A stretch of DNA of 64,000 nt from Ensifer adhaerens (GTDB taxonomy: Bacteria; Pseudomonadota; Alphaproteobacteria; Rhizobiales; Rhizobiaceae): assembly GCF_013283195.1 (NCBI RefSeq), contig NZ_JABEKT010000001.1, forward strand, positions 2,266,509-2,330,508. The letters are read 5' to 3'. Below the pieces are notes generated by a model. The model was not told the DNA's origin, made no database searches, and worked only from the letters and a program-made list of their open reading frames with translations. The position numbers were made by a program, and so were the translations under genes. Of the stretch, positions 53,674 through 63,536 are shown piece after piece (the first letter of the stretch is position 1; each line of letters begins with the position of its first letter).

Positions 53674-55185
53674 TCAATGTTTCCAGAAGATTGGCGTCAG
53701 AATAACGAGCACTGTCAGCACTTCCAGACGACCAAGCAGCATCATGAGCGAAAGAAGGTAAAGCTCGGGATCCTGGAGCGTCGAAAAATTGCCGGCCGGG
53801 CCGATCAGGCTGCCAAGGCCAGGGCCGACATTGGAAAGGCAGGTGATTACCGCCGAGGTCGCAGTGATGAAATCGTAGCCGAGTGCACCCATGCCGAGAC
53901 TGCCCAGCACCCACAGCAGGATATAGGTGGTGAAGAACAGGAAGATAGCGCGCTGCGTGTCGGCATCGACAGTGTTGTTGCCGTAGCGCACTGCATAGAT
54001 CGCATTGGGATAGATGAGCTTGTTGAGGCCGGAGCGAATAGCGTTGAAAAGCACGACGAAGCGATAGGCCTTGATTCCGCCTGCGGTCGATCCCGAGCAG
54101 CCGCCCATGAAGGTGGCGATGAAGGCCACCATCACGACGAACGGTCCCCACAGACTATAGTCCTCGCTTGCAAAGCCGCTGGTCGACAGGATCGAGGTGA
54201 TGTTGAAGAAGGAATGGGCAAGCGCCAGGTGAAATTCGACGCCATTGGCGAGGCGATGGTAGATCGCCACTGCGATCGAGAAAGCCGAGAGGTATCCGAG
54301 AAAGACGATGATCTGCGGATCGCGCAGTGCGTCGAGGCGGCCTCGCACGACGAGCACGATCAGGATCGAGAAAGGCAGGCTGCAGAGCGCCATGAAGAAC
54401 GTCGCGGTCCACAGGAGCGGGATGCTGCCGAAATAGGCGAAGGACGCGTCATGGGTGGAAAACCCGCCCGTCGCTACTGTCGACATCGCGTGATTGATGG
54501 CATCGAACCGGTTCATGCCCGCCATGTTGTAAGCGACCGTGCAGAGCACGGTGATCGAGACATAGATCAGGAGGAAGGCGCGGCTGAAGCTTGCAAGCCG
54601 CGCGAACGGTTTGTCGCTGGTATCGGAGGATTCCATCTTGAAGAACGACATGCCACCCACCCGGAGATAGGGGATGATGAACAGGCCAAGCACGACGATG
54701 CCGATGCCGCCGAGCCAGCACAGCAGCGAGCGCCAGACGAGCAACCCGGGCGGCGCATCGTCGAGCCCGACGATGACGGTCGATCCGGTGGTGGTGATGG
54801 CGGAGACGGACTCGAACAGAGCCTGCGCGAAGTCGAGCTTCAGCGAAGACAGCCACAGCGGGATGGCGCCGACGACCGAAAACACCGCCCAGAGAAGATT
54901 GACCAGCACGAACCCGAACTTCTTCGAGAATGGCGGCGGTCCCATCCGCGTTGCCATGAACGTCGCTGCCGACAGGCCGCCTACCATGAAGGCGGAGACG
55001 GCAAAGATCTGCCAGTCCGGATGGCCAAAATAGAGATCGACCATCGCGGGCACGAGCATCGCCAGCGAAAGGTACAGGCCGAGTATCGCCGCGATATGCA
55101 CGGCGTGCCGGATCAGGGTTGCGTTCAAGCGTTCGATTTCCTGGAATGAAACATCGTGATCTGGCGAGGCGCGAGGCGGCAACAT
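53674..55185 (-). CDS. trkH: Trk-type potassium uptake protein TrkH
   Basis: 503 residues. Inner-membrane potassium translocator with four pore repeats, each with a filter glycine: TTTGSTV, STVATGGFST, STSGFASEDYS and TCLSNVGPGLGS. Also GGCSGSTAGGIKAYR, typical of TrkH/KtrB. It needs a TrkA-type regulator, not found in this window. ATG 55185 is preferred because GGTGGA precedes it; an ATG at 55242 would add 19 residues without such a site. Confidence 0.93.
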   Translation of the reverse strand: MLPPRASPDHDVSFQEIERLNATLIRHAVHIAAILGLYLSLAMLVPAMVDLYFGHPDWQIFAVSAFMVGGLSAATFMATRMGPPPFSKKFGFVLVNLLWAVFSVVGAIPLWLSSLKLDFAQALFESVSAITTTGSTVIVGLDDAPPGLLVWRSLLCWLGGIGIVVLGLFIIPYLRVGGMSFFKMESSDTSDKPFARLASFSRAFLLIYVSITVLCTVAYNMAGMNRFDAINHAMSTVATGGFSTHDASFAYFGSIPLLWTATFFMALCSLPFSILIVLVVRGRLDALRDPQIIVFLGYLSAFSIAVAIYHRLANGVEFHLALAHSFFNITSILSTSGFASEDYSLWGPFVVMVAFIATFMGGCSGSTAGGIKAYRFVVLFNAIRSGLNKLIYPNAIYAVRYGNNTVDADTQRAIFLFFTTYILLWVLGSLGMGALGYDFITATSAVITCLSNVGPGLGSLIGPAGNFSTLQDPELYLLSLMMLLGRLEVLTVLVILTPIFWKH

Positions 55186-55280
55186 TGTCCACCGCCGGGC
55201 GATTCGTGTCAAAGCGATGGCCTCAGGCGCTGCAATGTGCAATAGCGGCTGCCATCGGCAAACTCAATGGATGACCTCAC

Positions 55281-56531
55281 GTGACGAAGCAGGATGTTGA
55301 CAACGCGACCGCGGCGATGCGCGATATTTTCCCGGCCACGCCGCTGCAATTGAACGAACATCTGAGCGGCCGCTACGGCGCCAATATCTACCTTAAACGC
55401 GAGGACCTTTCGCCGGTTCGTTCCTACAAGATCAGGGGCGCTTTCAATTTCTTCCGCAAGGTTCTTGGCGCCGGTGCCGCAGGCAAGACCTTCGTTTGTG
55501 CCTCGGCCGGCAACCACGCCCAGGGCTTTGCCTTCGTCTGCAGGCACTTCGGTGTTCCCGGTGTCGTGTTCATGCCGGTGACCACGCCGCAGCAGAAGAT
55601 CGACAAGACCCGCATGTTCGGCGGCGAGTTCATCACGATCCGTCTCGTCGGCGACATTTTCGACCAATGCTACAAGGCAGCCCGCGACCATGTCGAAACG
55701 ATCGACGGCGTCATGGTGCCGCCGTTCGATCACCTCGACATCATCGAGGGACAGGCAACCGTTGCCGCTGAAATTGCTGAACAACTGCCCGAAGGCGTCA
55801 GGCCGGATCTTGTCGTGCTTCCCGTGGGCGGCGGCGGTCTGTCGGCCGGTGTCACCGGCTATCTGAAGGATGAGGTCGCCGCCGACCATTTCGTCTTCTG
55901 CGAACCGTCCGGTGCACCGAGCCTCAGGCAGAGTCTTGAAACCGGCAGTCTCGTCACGCTCGACCAGGTCGATAACTTTGTCGATGGCGCGGCGGTCGGG
56001 CGGATCGGCGATCTGAATTTCGCAGCGTTGCGGCGCTTCTCAGCCGACCAGGTCATGCTTCTGCCGGAAAACGCAATCTGCATGACGATCATCGACATGT
56101 TGAATGTCGAAGGCGTCGTGCTCGAGCCCGCAGGCGCGCTGTCGATCACGGCGCTGGAGGCAATCGGGCGCGACAAGCTTGAAGGCAAGACGGTGGTAGC
56201 GGTCGTGTCCGGTGGAAATTTCGACTTCGAGCGGCTGCCCGACGTCAAGGAGCGGGCTATGCGGCACGCAGGCCTCAAGAAGTATTTCATCCTGCGCATG
56301 GCGCAGCGTCCGGGCGCCTTGCGCGACTTCCTCAACCTGCTCGGCGACGAGGACGATATCTCTCGCTTCGAGTATCTGAAGAAGTCGGCCCGCAACTTCG
56401 GTTCGATCCTCATCGGCATCGAGACCAGGCATGCGGAGAATTTCCCGATCCTGAAGTCGCGGTTCGACGCCGCCGGCCTGCGTTATCAGGACATCACCGA
56501 GAACGAGATCCTGTCCAACCTGATCATCTGA
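55281..56531 (+). CDS. ilvA: Threonine ammonia-lyase (threonine dehydratase)
   Basis: 416 residues. PLP enzyme making 2-oxobutyrate from threonine, first step of isoleucine synthesis. PLP lysine in SYKIRGAFNF (about residue 50), phosphate loop PVGGGGLSAG, and a single C-terminal ACT-like domain (about 330-416, RPGALRDFLNLLG), the short form seen in Bacillus rather than the double-domain enteric form. GTG start at 55281. Confidence 0.93.
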   Translation: MTKQDVDNATAAMRDIFPATPLQLNEHLSGRYGANIYLKREDLSPVRSYKIRGAFNFFRKVLGAGAAGKTFVCASAGNHAQGFAFVCRHFGVPGVVFMPVTTPQQKIDKTRMFGGEFITIRLVGDIFDQCYKAARDHVETIDGVMVPPFDHLDIIEGQATVAAEIAEQLPEGVRPDLVVLPVGGGGLSAGVTGYLKDEVAADHFVFCEPSGAPSLRQSLETGSLVTLDQVDNFVDGAAVGRIGDLNFAALRRFSADQVMLLPENAICMTIIDMLNVEGVVLEPAGALSITALEAIGRDKLEGKTVVAVVSGGNFDFERLPDVKERAMRHAGLKKYFILRMAQRPGALRDFLNLLGDEDDISRFEYLKKSARNFGSILIGIETRHAENFPILKSRFDAAGLRYQDITENEILSNLII

Positions 56532-56617
56532 CGGTTGCCGAGCTGGAAGGCAAAGCCGGAGTGCCAACTCGACACTTTGGCTTTGACAGCTTTCGCCGTC
56601 GCGTCTAAGTCTTGCTC

Positions 56618-56938
56618 ATGGCATCATTTTTCTCAAAACTGTTCGGCCGTTCCGGCTCTACCGAAAACGAAGCTCAAGGCGCGTCGGGAAAAACCGAAGC
56701 CTATGCGGAGTGCACGATCCGTGCGACGCCGATGCGCGAAGGCTCGCAGTTCCGCCTGGCAGGCAGCATCGAGAAGACTGTCGGCGAAGACGGCGTGCGC
56801 GTACGCAGCTTCATCCGCGCTGACCTGTTCACCTCCGAGCAGGATGCGATTGACGCGACGTTCCGCAAGGGGCGCCAGATCATCGACCAGACCGGACCGT
56901 CGCTTTTCGCCGACGACGCCTCTTCGCGACAGGTCTGA
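56618..56938 (+). CDS. HlyU-family protein
   Basis: 106 residues. HlyU family by the central CTIRATPMREGSQFRLAGSI and FIRADLFTSEQDAIDATF segments. In Vibrio HlyU is a toxin-gene activator, but alphaproteobacterial members of this Pfam family have no known role and lack an obvious helix-turn-helix here. ATG 56618; the TTG six bases earlier is an alternative. Confidence 0.8.
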   Translation: MASFFSKLFGRSGSTENEAQGASGKTEAYAECTIRATPMREGSQFRLAGSIEKTVGEDGVRVRSFIRADLFTSEQDAIDATFRKGRQIIDQTGPSLFADDASSRQV

Positions 56939-57123
56939 TTCCAAGCTGTCGCCCGTTGGCCTTTCTTCCTGAGAATTGAAGACAATACAGTCTGTTGTCG
57001 CTGATAGATCATGTTGATCGTGAGCGTGACGGCTCATTGGCGCCGGATGGCCGTTCGCCGCTCCGGCTCGCCTGTTGACGCGTTCCGCCAACAGCGAAAC
57101 GCCGATTTCGCGCTGGTGAGAAT

Positions 57124-57146
57124 GTGCCCCCGTCTTGCGGGGGCAC
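57124..57146. repeat. Hairpin at the 3' end of cpdB
   Basis: Perfect arms GTGCCCCCG / CGGGGGCAC-type around 57124-57146, seven bases past the cpdB stop. No strong T run; probable terminator or stability hairpin. Confidence 0.55.
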
Positions 57147-57152
57147 GATGGT

Positions 57153-59135
57153 TCAGAGCTTGATGCGGAAACGGGCAAACCCGTCGGCGGCTTCGCCGGC
57201 ATCCTCGATCGTCACGCCCTTGACCTCCGACAGAAACTGCCGTGCCTTCGGGCCACTGTCGAAGGTGACGCTGGTATTGGCGAGCGGGACGAAGGTCCAG
57301 TTGGCATCTGCCGCCGGATTGATGGTTCCCTGGTCGATGATGTAGCGCACCACGACGTCGCGGTTGGTGTCCGGGGCCACGAAGACCACCTTGTCGGTTG
57401 CGATGTCGGGGAAATGGCCGCCGCCACCCGCACGGTAATTGTTTGTCGCAACGACAAATTTCTGCGCTGGGTCAATTGGTTGCCCGTTGAAGCTCAAGTT
57501 TTTGATGCGTTTGGCTGACGGGTTGATCGCATTACCGTCCTTGTCGAACTTCGGCGGCTCGGAAAGGTCAATCTGATAGGTGACGCCGTCGATGACATCG
57601 AAGTTATAGGATGGGAAGTCGCCGTTGATCAGGGCGACATCGGAGGCCCCGGCCTTGACCTGGTTGAAGATGCCTGCGGACATTTCCAGCCAGTTGCGCA
57701 CCTGCTCGCCGGTGATGACGACGGCCTGGACCGTGTTGGGATAAAGATAGAGGTCGGCCACGTTCTTGATGGCAATGTCGCCCGCCGGAACGTCGGTGTA
57801 GTAGTCGGCACCGCCGCGGCCACCGGCCTTGAACGGCGCTGCCGCCGAAAGCACGGGCAGGTCCTTATGCTCCGTGTCCTTCAGCATGTCCTTGATGTAC
57901 CAGGTCTGCGCCTGACTGACGACCTGGACCGACGGGTCGTCAGCGACCAGAGCGAAGTAGGAATAGAGCGGCACTGAACTTTTGCCGACGGGGGTGCGGA
58001 CATAGGCAAGTGTTGCCTCGTGCTCCTTTTGCGCCGCCGCCAGAACTTCAGGCTTGTCGGCGACCTCGGCGATCACTTTCTTGTCTTCGCGCCGATAGAT
58101 CGGGCGCGCTTCACTGGTGGAACTGACGACGCGCCAGGCGCCGCCTTCGCGCTCGATGAGCAGATCGATCAGCCCGAGATGCGAGCCCCAGAATCCGCCC
58201 ATGACGCCGGGCTTGCCCGAGATCAATCCCTTGGCATTGTCGACGCCGGCAATCTTGTCGAACTTCGGACCGGGGAAGTCGAGATGGCTATGGCCAGTCA
58301 CGATCGCGTCGATGCCCGCGACCGCAGCGAGCGGTACGGAGGCGTTTTCGAGATTCTCAGCGTAGTCCTGCTGGCCGATGCCGGAGTGGGAAAGCGCGAT
58401 GACGATATCGGCACCTTCCTCGCGCATCTGCGGAACCCAGGCTTGTGCTGCCTTGACGATATCGCGGGCATTGGCCTTGCCCTCGAGGTGCTTGGTATCC
58501 CAGCTCATGATCTGCGGCGGCACGAAACCGATGAGCCCGACCCGGATCGCATGTTCAGTGCCTGCGCCGTCCTTCACCTTGCGGTCGAGAATGACATAGG
58601 GTTTGAGGAACAGTTCATCCTGGCGGGCATCGGCTGCGAGTGCGCCCTTCGTCAGGTTGGCGCACACGAGCGGGAAGTTGGCGCCGTTCAGCACCTTGAA
58701 CATGAAGTCGAGGCCATAATTGAATTCGTGGTTGCCGAGCGTGCCGCAGTCATAGCCGAGCACGTTCATCGCCGCGATAACAGGGTGAATGTCTCCATCC
58801 TTCATGCCGCGCTGATAGGCGATATAGTCGCCCATCGGATTTCCCTGCAGGAAGTCACCGTTATCGACGAGGATGGAGTTGGTTGCTTCGGCCCGGATGG
58901 CGTCAACGATGGAAGCCGTGCGTGCAAGCCCCAGCGTGTCGTTCGGCTTATCGCCGTAGTAGTCGTAGGGGAAGACGTGAACGTGGAGGTCCGTCGTTTC
59001 CATTATGCGCAGGTGCGCCTGGTTGGCCGCTGCGCGCGCCGAGAAGGGGTGAAGCATCACGAGGGCCGAGGAGGCCACGACGCCCGACAGAAGCGAGCGG
59101 CGCGAGAGGTGGAACGGGGATGTCGTCGATTGCAT
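57153..59135 (-). CDS. cpdB: 2',3'-cyclic-nucleotide 2'-phosphodiesterase/3'-nucleotidase
   Basis: 660 residues. Periplasmic metallophosphoesterase that turns RNA-derived 2',3'-cyclic nucleotides into nucleosides. N-terminal Tat signal (SRRSLL at 11-16 then a hydrophobic core ending ARAAA). Metallophos motifs ETTDLHVHVFPYD, NGDFLQGNP, LGNHEFNYGLD and GHSHLDFPG; C-terminal 5'-nucleotidase domain with NNYRAGGGGHFP. ATG 59135 follows GGAGGG. Tat export differs from the Sec route of the E. coli enzyme. Could supply nucleosides to a BMP-type importer. Confidence 0.92.
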   Translation of the reverse strand: MQSTTSPFHLSRRSLLSGVVASSALVMLHPFSARAAANQAHLRIMETTDLHVHVFPYDYYGDKPNDTLGLARTASIVDAIRAEATNSILVDNGDFLQGNPMGDYIAYQRGMKDGDIHPVIAAMNVLGYDCGTLGNHEFNYGLDFMFKVLNGANFPLVCANLTKGALAADARQDELFLKPYVILDRKVKDGAGTEHAIRVGLIGFVPPQIMSWDTKHLEGKANARDIVKAAQAWVPQMREEGADIVIALSHSGIGQQDYAENLENASVPLAAVAGIDAIVTGHSHLDFPGPKFDKIAGVDNAKGLISGKPGVMGGFWGSHLGLIDLLIEREGGAWRVVSSTSEARPIYRREDKKVIAEVADKPEVLAAAQKEHEATLAYVRTPVGKSSVPLYSYFALVADDPSVQVVSQAQTWYIKDMLKDTEHKDLPVLSAAAPFKAGGRGGADYYTDVPAGDIAIKNVADLYLYPNTVQAVVITGEQVRNWLEMSAGIFNQVKAGASDVALINGDFPSYNFDVIDGVTYQIDLSEPPKFDKDGNAINPSAKRIKNLSFNGQPIDPAQKFVVATNNYRAGGGGHFPDIATDKVVFVAPDTNRDVVVRYIIDQGTINPAADANWTFVPLANTSVTFDSGPKARQFLSEVKGVTIEDAGEAADGFARFRIKL

Positions 59136-59338
59136 GCTTGCCCTCCATTGATTGGATGTCATTGCAGTTCGGTTGATTGCAATCCGCGGTTTCGTCATTT
59201 GAAGGCGAACCACGGTGGGTTGGTCGCGACTATGCCGCAAAGGCAACACTTCGCAAAGCAGTTGATTCTCGCATGTCAATTCCGCGCCGCCGGCCGCCAA
59301 GGTAAAGTTTTCTTTAAGCTTTCCGCCTAACGGTTCGC

Positions 59339-60616
59339 GTGGCGAAACCGGAAATTTTCCTCACGAGCATGCCCAACGCCAATCTCATTCTTTTCGTCGG
59401 CGAAGCACTGGTCTACGTCACGGCGATGATCTGGCTGTTGCAGCTTCGTGCCCGGCTGGGTCTCGGAGTCTTCGTCGCTGCACTGGGTGTGATGCATTTC
59501 ATCGAGACCTATCTGGCAGCGGTGTTTTACGTGCAGTTGCCCTTCGGGATTGTCTCGCCGGGATCGGTCGTGCTTTTCTCCGGAAAGCTCATGATCATCC
59601 TGCTGCTGTATGTGAAGGAGGATGCGGCGACCGTCCGGCAGCCGATCTACGGCCTGCTTGCCGGCAACTTCCTCACGGTTGCGCTCAGCCTTCTGCTGCG
59701 CCAGCACGAAACGGTTTCGATCGTCTCCGGCCGCTCGGCCGACATCGGCTTCATCGACGAAATGGGCGTGCTGATGGTGTGGGGGACGCTGATCCTGTAC
59801 CTCGACACCCTGCTGATTATCCTGCTCTACGAGCGTCTCGGCAAATGGTTGCGCCGCTTCGTAACTGTCCGCTTCCTGATCTGCGGCCTTGTGATCCTCA
59901 GTTTCGATCAACTGGCGTTCTTTGCTGCCCTGCACTGGCTGAACGATGCGCCCACTGAAGTGCTTTGGGGCGGATGGATCGCCAAGATGCTGGCCGCGAC
60001 GTTCTACGCCGTCGTGATCGGCGTTTACCTCAATGTGTCGCGCCATCCTTTCCTGGCAATGTCGGACCGGCCGCTCGGCGACATCTTCAACGATCTGACC
60101 TTCCGCGAACGCTACGAAGACCTGCTCTCCCGGTCTGGCCAGGACACGCTGACCGGATGTCTCGATCGCAGCCGTTTCGATATCGAAGGACCGCAGATGC
60201 TGCGCGCCGCTGTGGCCTCAAAGGCTCCGGTCAGCCTGTTGATCATCGACGTCGATCACTTCAAAGGCGTCAACGACCGCTTCGGCCACCAGGAAGGCGA
60301 CCGCATCCTGCAGAAGCTGGTGGAGGTGATGAAGGCGAACCTGCGCGAGGGCGACCGGTTGTTTCGCTACGGCGGCGAGGAGTTCGTCGTCTTGTGTCCG
60401 GGATTGTCGCATGCCGACGCGTTGAAGCATGCCGAGACTATCCGGCTGGCCGTATCCGCCGGTGTGTTCACCCCCGACAATGCGCCTGTAACCGCCAGCA
60501 TCGGCTTGTCCTCCACTCCTGACGATGGCGCAGCAATCGCACACCTTTTGTCCGAGGCCGATCTCCGGCTCTATGCGGCGAAGGGACGTGGCCGCGATTG
60601 TGTCGTCGGCCGCTAG
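59339..60616 (+). CDS. Membrane-bound diguanylate cyclase (GGDEF)
   Basis: 425 residues. Seven or so hydrophobic spans in residues 15-240, a helical linker, and a GGDEF domain (about 265-420) with DTLTGCLDRSRF, DVDHFKGVNDRFG and GGEEF. RxxD (REGD) five residues before GGEEF gives a product-inhibition site. GTG start at 59339; ATG 59369 is an alternative. The sensor part is not similar by eye to that of the cyclase at 1685. Stands between cpdB and the Lrp-type regulator. Confidence 0.9.
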   Translation: MAKPEIFLTSMPNANLILFVGEALVYVTAMIWLLQLRARLGLGVFVAALGVMHFIETYLAAVFYVQLPFGIVSPGSVVLFSGKLMIILLLYVKEDAATVRQPIYGLLAGNFLTVALSLLLRQHETVSIVSGRSADIGFIDEMGVLMVWGTLILYLDTLLIILLYERLGKWLRRFVTVRFLICGLVILSFDQLAFFAALHWLNDAPTEVLWGGWIAKMLAATFYAVVIGVYLNVSRHPFLAMSDRPLGDIFNDLTFRERYEDLLSRSGQDTLTGCLDRSRFDIEGPQMLRAAVASKAPVSLLIIDVDHFKGVNDRFGHQEGDRILQKLVEVMKANLREGDRLFRYGGEEFVVLCPGLSHADALKHAETIRLAVSAGVFTPDNAPVTASIGLSSTPDDGAAIAHLLSEADLRLYAAKGRGRDCVVGR

Positions 60617-60631
60617 CACAATCTTCGTGGG

Positions 60632-61093
60632 CTATATGCCGACATTCGGCCGGTCGATGATTTCCCGCAGGGAGAAGCTGGAATTGATCTTGACCACGTG
60701 GGGCAGGGCGGAGAGCCAGTCCCGATGGATGCGCTCGTAGTCCTGTAGATCCTTGGCCGCGACCCGGAGAATATAGTCGTATTCGCCCGACATCAGGTAA
60801 CAGACGAGCACATTGGGACAGAGTTTCACCGCCGCCTCGAATTCGGTCAGCGTCTTGGCAAATTGTCCTGATAGCGAAATGTGCACGATGACCATGATCT
60901 GGTAGTCGAGCGCCTTGTGAGCGAGGCGGGCATGATAGCCGCTGATGGTGCCGGATTTTTCCAGGATATCGACCCGGCGCGAGCATGCCGATGGCGACAA
61001 CCCGACCTTTGCGGCGAGATCGGCGTTCGAAATCCGGCCGTTCTGCTGAAGAATGCGCAGAATCGCATGATCGATGGCATCAAGTTCACTCAT
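60632..61093 (-). CDS. Lrp/AsnC-family regulator, probable alanine dehydrogenase regulator
   Basis: 153 residues. N-terminal helix-turn-helix (NGRISNADLAAKVGLSPSACSRRV in the 18-45 range) and a C-terminal RAM/AsnC ligand domain (VCYLMSGEYDYILRV). Divergent from ald, the classical arrangement for AldR/AlaR-type regulators that sense alanine and activate alanine dehydrogenase. The shared 155-base gap should hold its operators. Confidence 0.88.
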   Translation of the reverse strand: MSELDAIDHAILRILQQNGRISNADLAAKVGLSPSACSRRVDILEKSGTISGYHARLAHKALDYQIMVIVHISLSGQFAKTLTEFEAAVKLCPNVLVCYLMSGEYDYILRVAAKDLQDYERIHRDWLSALPHVVKINSSFSLREIIDRPNVGI

Positions 61094-61248
61094 TCGCGTT
61101 TTCCATCACTATCCCGCGAGCAAACGCAATCTTCTTCGAAATTGATGCCTTCGCGGAGGCATCTTTGCAAGGACATTCGTTCCGCTGCGTGTTTTGCTGA
61201 GTGGGCGTCAATGAGGCGAAATTGCCCACAACAGGAGAGGAACGCTCG

Positions 61249-62367
61249 ATGCGTGTCGGTTGCCCGAAGGAAATCAAAAACCATGAATACCGAGTCGGCC
61301 TGACCCCCGGGTCGGTACGTGAATATGTCGCTCACGGCCACGAGGTTATCGTTGAAACCAAGGCAGGAGCGGGGATCGGCGCGGATGACGATACCTACCG
61401 CGCCGCTGGCGCGAAGATCGTCGCGACGGCAAAGGACGTGTTCGAAAAATCGGACATGATCGTCAAGGTCAAGGAGCCGCAGCCATCCGAATGGGCGCAG
61501 CTGCGCGACGGCCAAATTCTTTACACCTATCTGCACCTCGCTCCGGATCCGGAACAGACCAAGGGTCTGATCAATTCCGGCGTCACCGCGATCGCCTATG
61601 AAACCGTCACGGACGAGCGCGGTGGTTTGCCGCTTCTGGCGCCGATGTCGGAAGTCGCCGGGCGCCTCGCCATTCAGGCCGGTGCAACATCGCTACAAAA
61701 AGCCAACGGCGGCCGCGGCATTCTGCTGGGCGGCGTGCCCGGCGTGCTTCCCGCCAAGGTCGCGATCATCGGCGGCGGCGTCGTTGGCCTGCACGCAGCC
61801 AGAATGGCGGCAGGGCTTGGTGCCGATGTCAGCATTCTCGATCGCTCCATCCCGCGCCTGCGGCAGCTCGACGATATCTTTGGCGGTCGCGTTCATACGC
61901 GTTTTTCCACGATCGATGCACTTGAGGACGAAGTGTTTTCCGCCGATCTGGTCATCGGTGCCGTCCTCATTCCGGGTGCTGCCGCACCGAAACTCGTGAC
62001 GCGTGAAATGCTCACCGGCATGAAGAAGGGCGCGGTCATCGTCGATGTCGCGATCGACCAGGGCGGCTGCTTCGAGACATCGCACGCAACCACCCATTCC
62101 GATCCGACCTACGAGGTCGAAGGGATCGTGCACTACTGCGTGGCCAACATGCCCGGCGCTGTCCCGGTCACATCGGCGCATGCGCTCAACAATGCAACGC
62201 TGTATTACGGCCTGCAATTGGCAGATCGCGGCCTGAAGGCCATTGCAGAAGATCGCCACCTGCGTGCGGGCCTCAACATCCACCGCGGGCGGGTGACCAA
62301 CGCGCCCGTTGCCGAGGCGCTCGGCTACGACGCCTACGCGCCGGAAGCGGTGCTCAACGTCGCCTGA
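61249..62367 (+). CDS. ald: Alanine dehydrogenase
   Basis: 372 residues. Interconverts alanine and pyruvate with NAD+ and ammonia. N-terminal [20 protein letters not shown], catalytic [10 protein letters not shown], the dinucleotide motif [15 protein letters not shown] and [15 protein letters not shown] are AlaDH signatures. ATG 61249 is decided by CAGGAGAGG. Divergent from the Lrp-type regulator; carries a hairpin after its stop. Confidence 0.96.
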   Translation: MRVGCPKEIKNHEYRVGLTPGSVREYVAHGHEVIVETKAGAGIGADDDTYRAAGAKIVATAKDVFEKSDMIVKVKEPQPSEWAQLRDGQILYTYLHLAPDPEQTKGLINSGVTAIAYETVTDERGGLPLLAPMSEVAGRLAIQAGATSLQKANGGRGILLGGVPGVLPAKVAIIGGGVVGLHAARMAAGLGADVSILDRSIPRLRQLDDIFGGRVHTRFSTIDALEDEVFSADLVIGAVLIPGAAAPKLVTREMLTGMKKGAVIVDVAIDQGGCFETSHATTHSDPTYEVEGIVHYCVANMPGAVPVTSAHALNNATLYYGLQLADRGLKAIAEDRHLRAGLNIHRGRVTNAPVAEALGYDAYAPEAVLNVA

Positions 62368-62378
62368 TAGCCTTCACG

Positions 62379-62408
62379 GCGTCGGTCCGGCTTCGGTCGG
62401 ACCGACGC
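62379..62408. repeat. Hairpin between ald and the DUF1203 gene
   Basis: Arms GCGTCGGTCCG (62379-62389) and CGGACCGACGC (62398-62408) with an eight-base loop, 11 bases past the ald stop and one base before the convergent DUF1203 stop. Probably ends both transcripts. Core shared with the palindrome at 38721. Confidence 0.65.
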
Positions 62409-62409
62409 T

Positions 62410-62877
62410 TCAGGCGCTTTCGATCCTGCACTGATAACAATTGTTCCTCGCCGATCGCACGTGTACGCTCGCGACCTCAGGCATGGCGAGCAGCGCGTGG
62501 GCGCGGGATTCGAGCTGCTCAGTAGGAACCACTCCGCCAGTGCCATAGATGATACGCTCGTTGCTGCCATAGCCGCGCAGCAGATAGTCCTTGCTCGTTG
62601 TCAGGATAGGCGGTTGTGCCCGGTCGTGATAGGCGAGGCATGCGTCGGCGTGCATGAAAACCGGACCGGTCTCCGCGTAGGGTTGCAACGAAGTGAAAGG
62701 CCGCAGCGCAAAGATCAGATAGGCGTCACCCGCCTCCACGTTGCGAAGGCAATGCCGACAAGGAACACCATCGCCATCGGATATCTGCCGTTCCGGCAGG
62801 TTGCCATAGGCATCCGTTCCGCCTTGTCTCAGGCTTTCGGCCTGATCGGTTGGCATTGAAATATAGCGCAGGGACAT
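62410..62877 (-). CDS. DUF1203 family protein
   Basis: 155 residues. DUF1203 by the paired-cysteine segment PCRHCLRNVEAGDAYLIFALRPF near residue 40 and FMHADACLAY later, with a C-terminal NNCYQC. Four or more cysteines in CxxC spacing suggest metal binding, but this is inference. Cytoplasmic, function unknown. Confidence 0.86.
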   Translation of the reverse strand: MSLRYISMPTDQAESLRQGGTDAYGNLPERQISDGDGVPCRHCLRNVEAGDAYLIFALRPFTSLQPYAETGPVFMHADACLAYHDRAQPPILTTSKDYLLRGYGSNERIIYGTGGVVPTEQLESRAHALLAMPEVASVHVRSARNNCYQCRIESA

Positions 62878-62968
62878 GGTGCATCTCCAGATCGATTGGG
62901 ATCATTCGATGCACAGAGTGCTCCGACCGAGGCGGCGGCGACACCCGAAACTTGCGGTTGGGTGGACT

Positions 62969-63532
62969 TCAAAGGTTCTTGGCGAAGGCCAGCAACTCTT
63001 CATCCGTCAGTGGCTCAATGGTCGCTTCGCGGGTCGCGACAGGCGAGAAGCCGAATTGCTGATAGAGCTGGAGCGCGCGCGGGTGATCGAGATTGTTCGT
63101 CGTCACCGTCACTTTGCTCGGATTCAAGGTCCAGGCGGCAAACAGCGTCTGCAGCAGAAACCATTTGCCGAGGCCAAGACCAAGTGCGTGCTCCATCAGC
63201 CCGAAATGGGTAAGCTCGACGACGTCGTCCTCGGCCTGGTGAAGCTCGAAGAAGCCGGCAGGCGCGCCGTTGACATAGAGCACGGTGACACTCGTGCGTT
63301 TGTCGGCAAGCAGTGCCGCCAGCTTGTCGTCGCTCATGCGGATGCGGTCGGCCCAGTGCCAGCGTTTGCCGACGCGCAGGTAGAGGAACCGATAGTAATT
63401 GAGCGGGATGTCCGACACGCGAAGGATCGCCGTCTGGATGTTGACCGGCATCGGCAAGCTCTGCTTGGGCGGTGCGGACATCTCCAGTTCGGTGACATGG
63501 GCGGTCAATGAAGCGAGCTTGGGAGGGCGCAT
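62969..63532 (-). CDS. GNAT-family N-acetyltransferase
   Basis: 187 residues. GNAT fold with LYVNGAPAGFFELHQ (beta 4), an atypical acetyl-CoA loop LGLGLGKWFL in place of Q/RxxGxG/A, and TVTTNNLDHPRALQLYQQFGF. Substrate unknown. Starts four bases after the sulfurtransferase stop, so probably co-transcribed with it. Confidence 0.83.
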   Translation of the reverse strand: MRPPKLASLTAHVTELEMSAPPKQSLPMPVNIQTAILRVSDIPLNYYRFLYLRVGKRWHWADRIRMSDDKLAALLADKRTSVTVLYVNGAPAGFFELHQAEDDVVELTHFGLMEHALGLGLGKWFLLQTLFAAWTLNPSKVTVTTNNLDHPRALQLYQQFGFSPVATREATIEPLTDEELLAFAKNL

Positions 63533-63536
63533 GATA

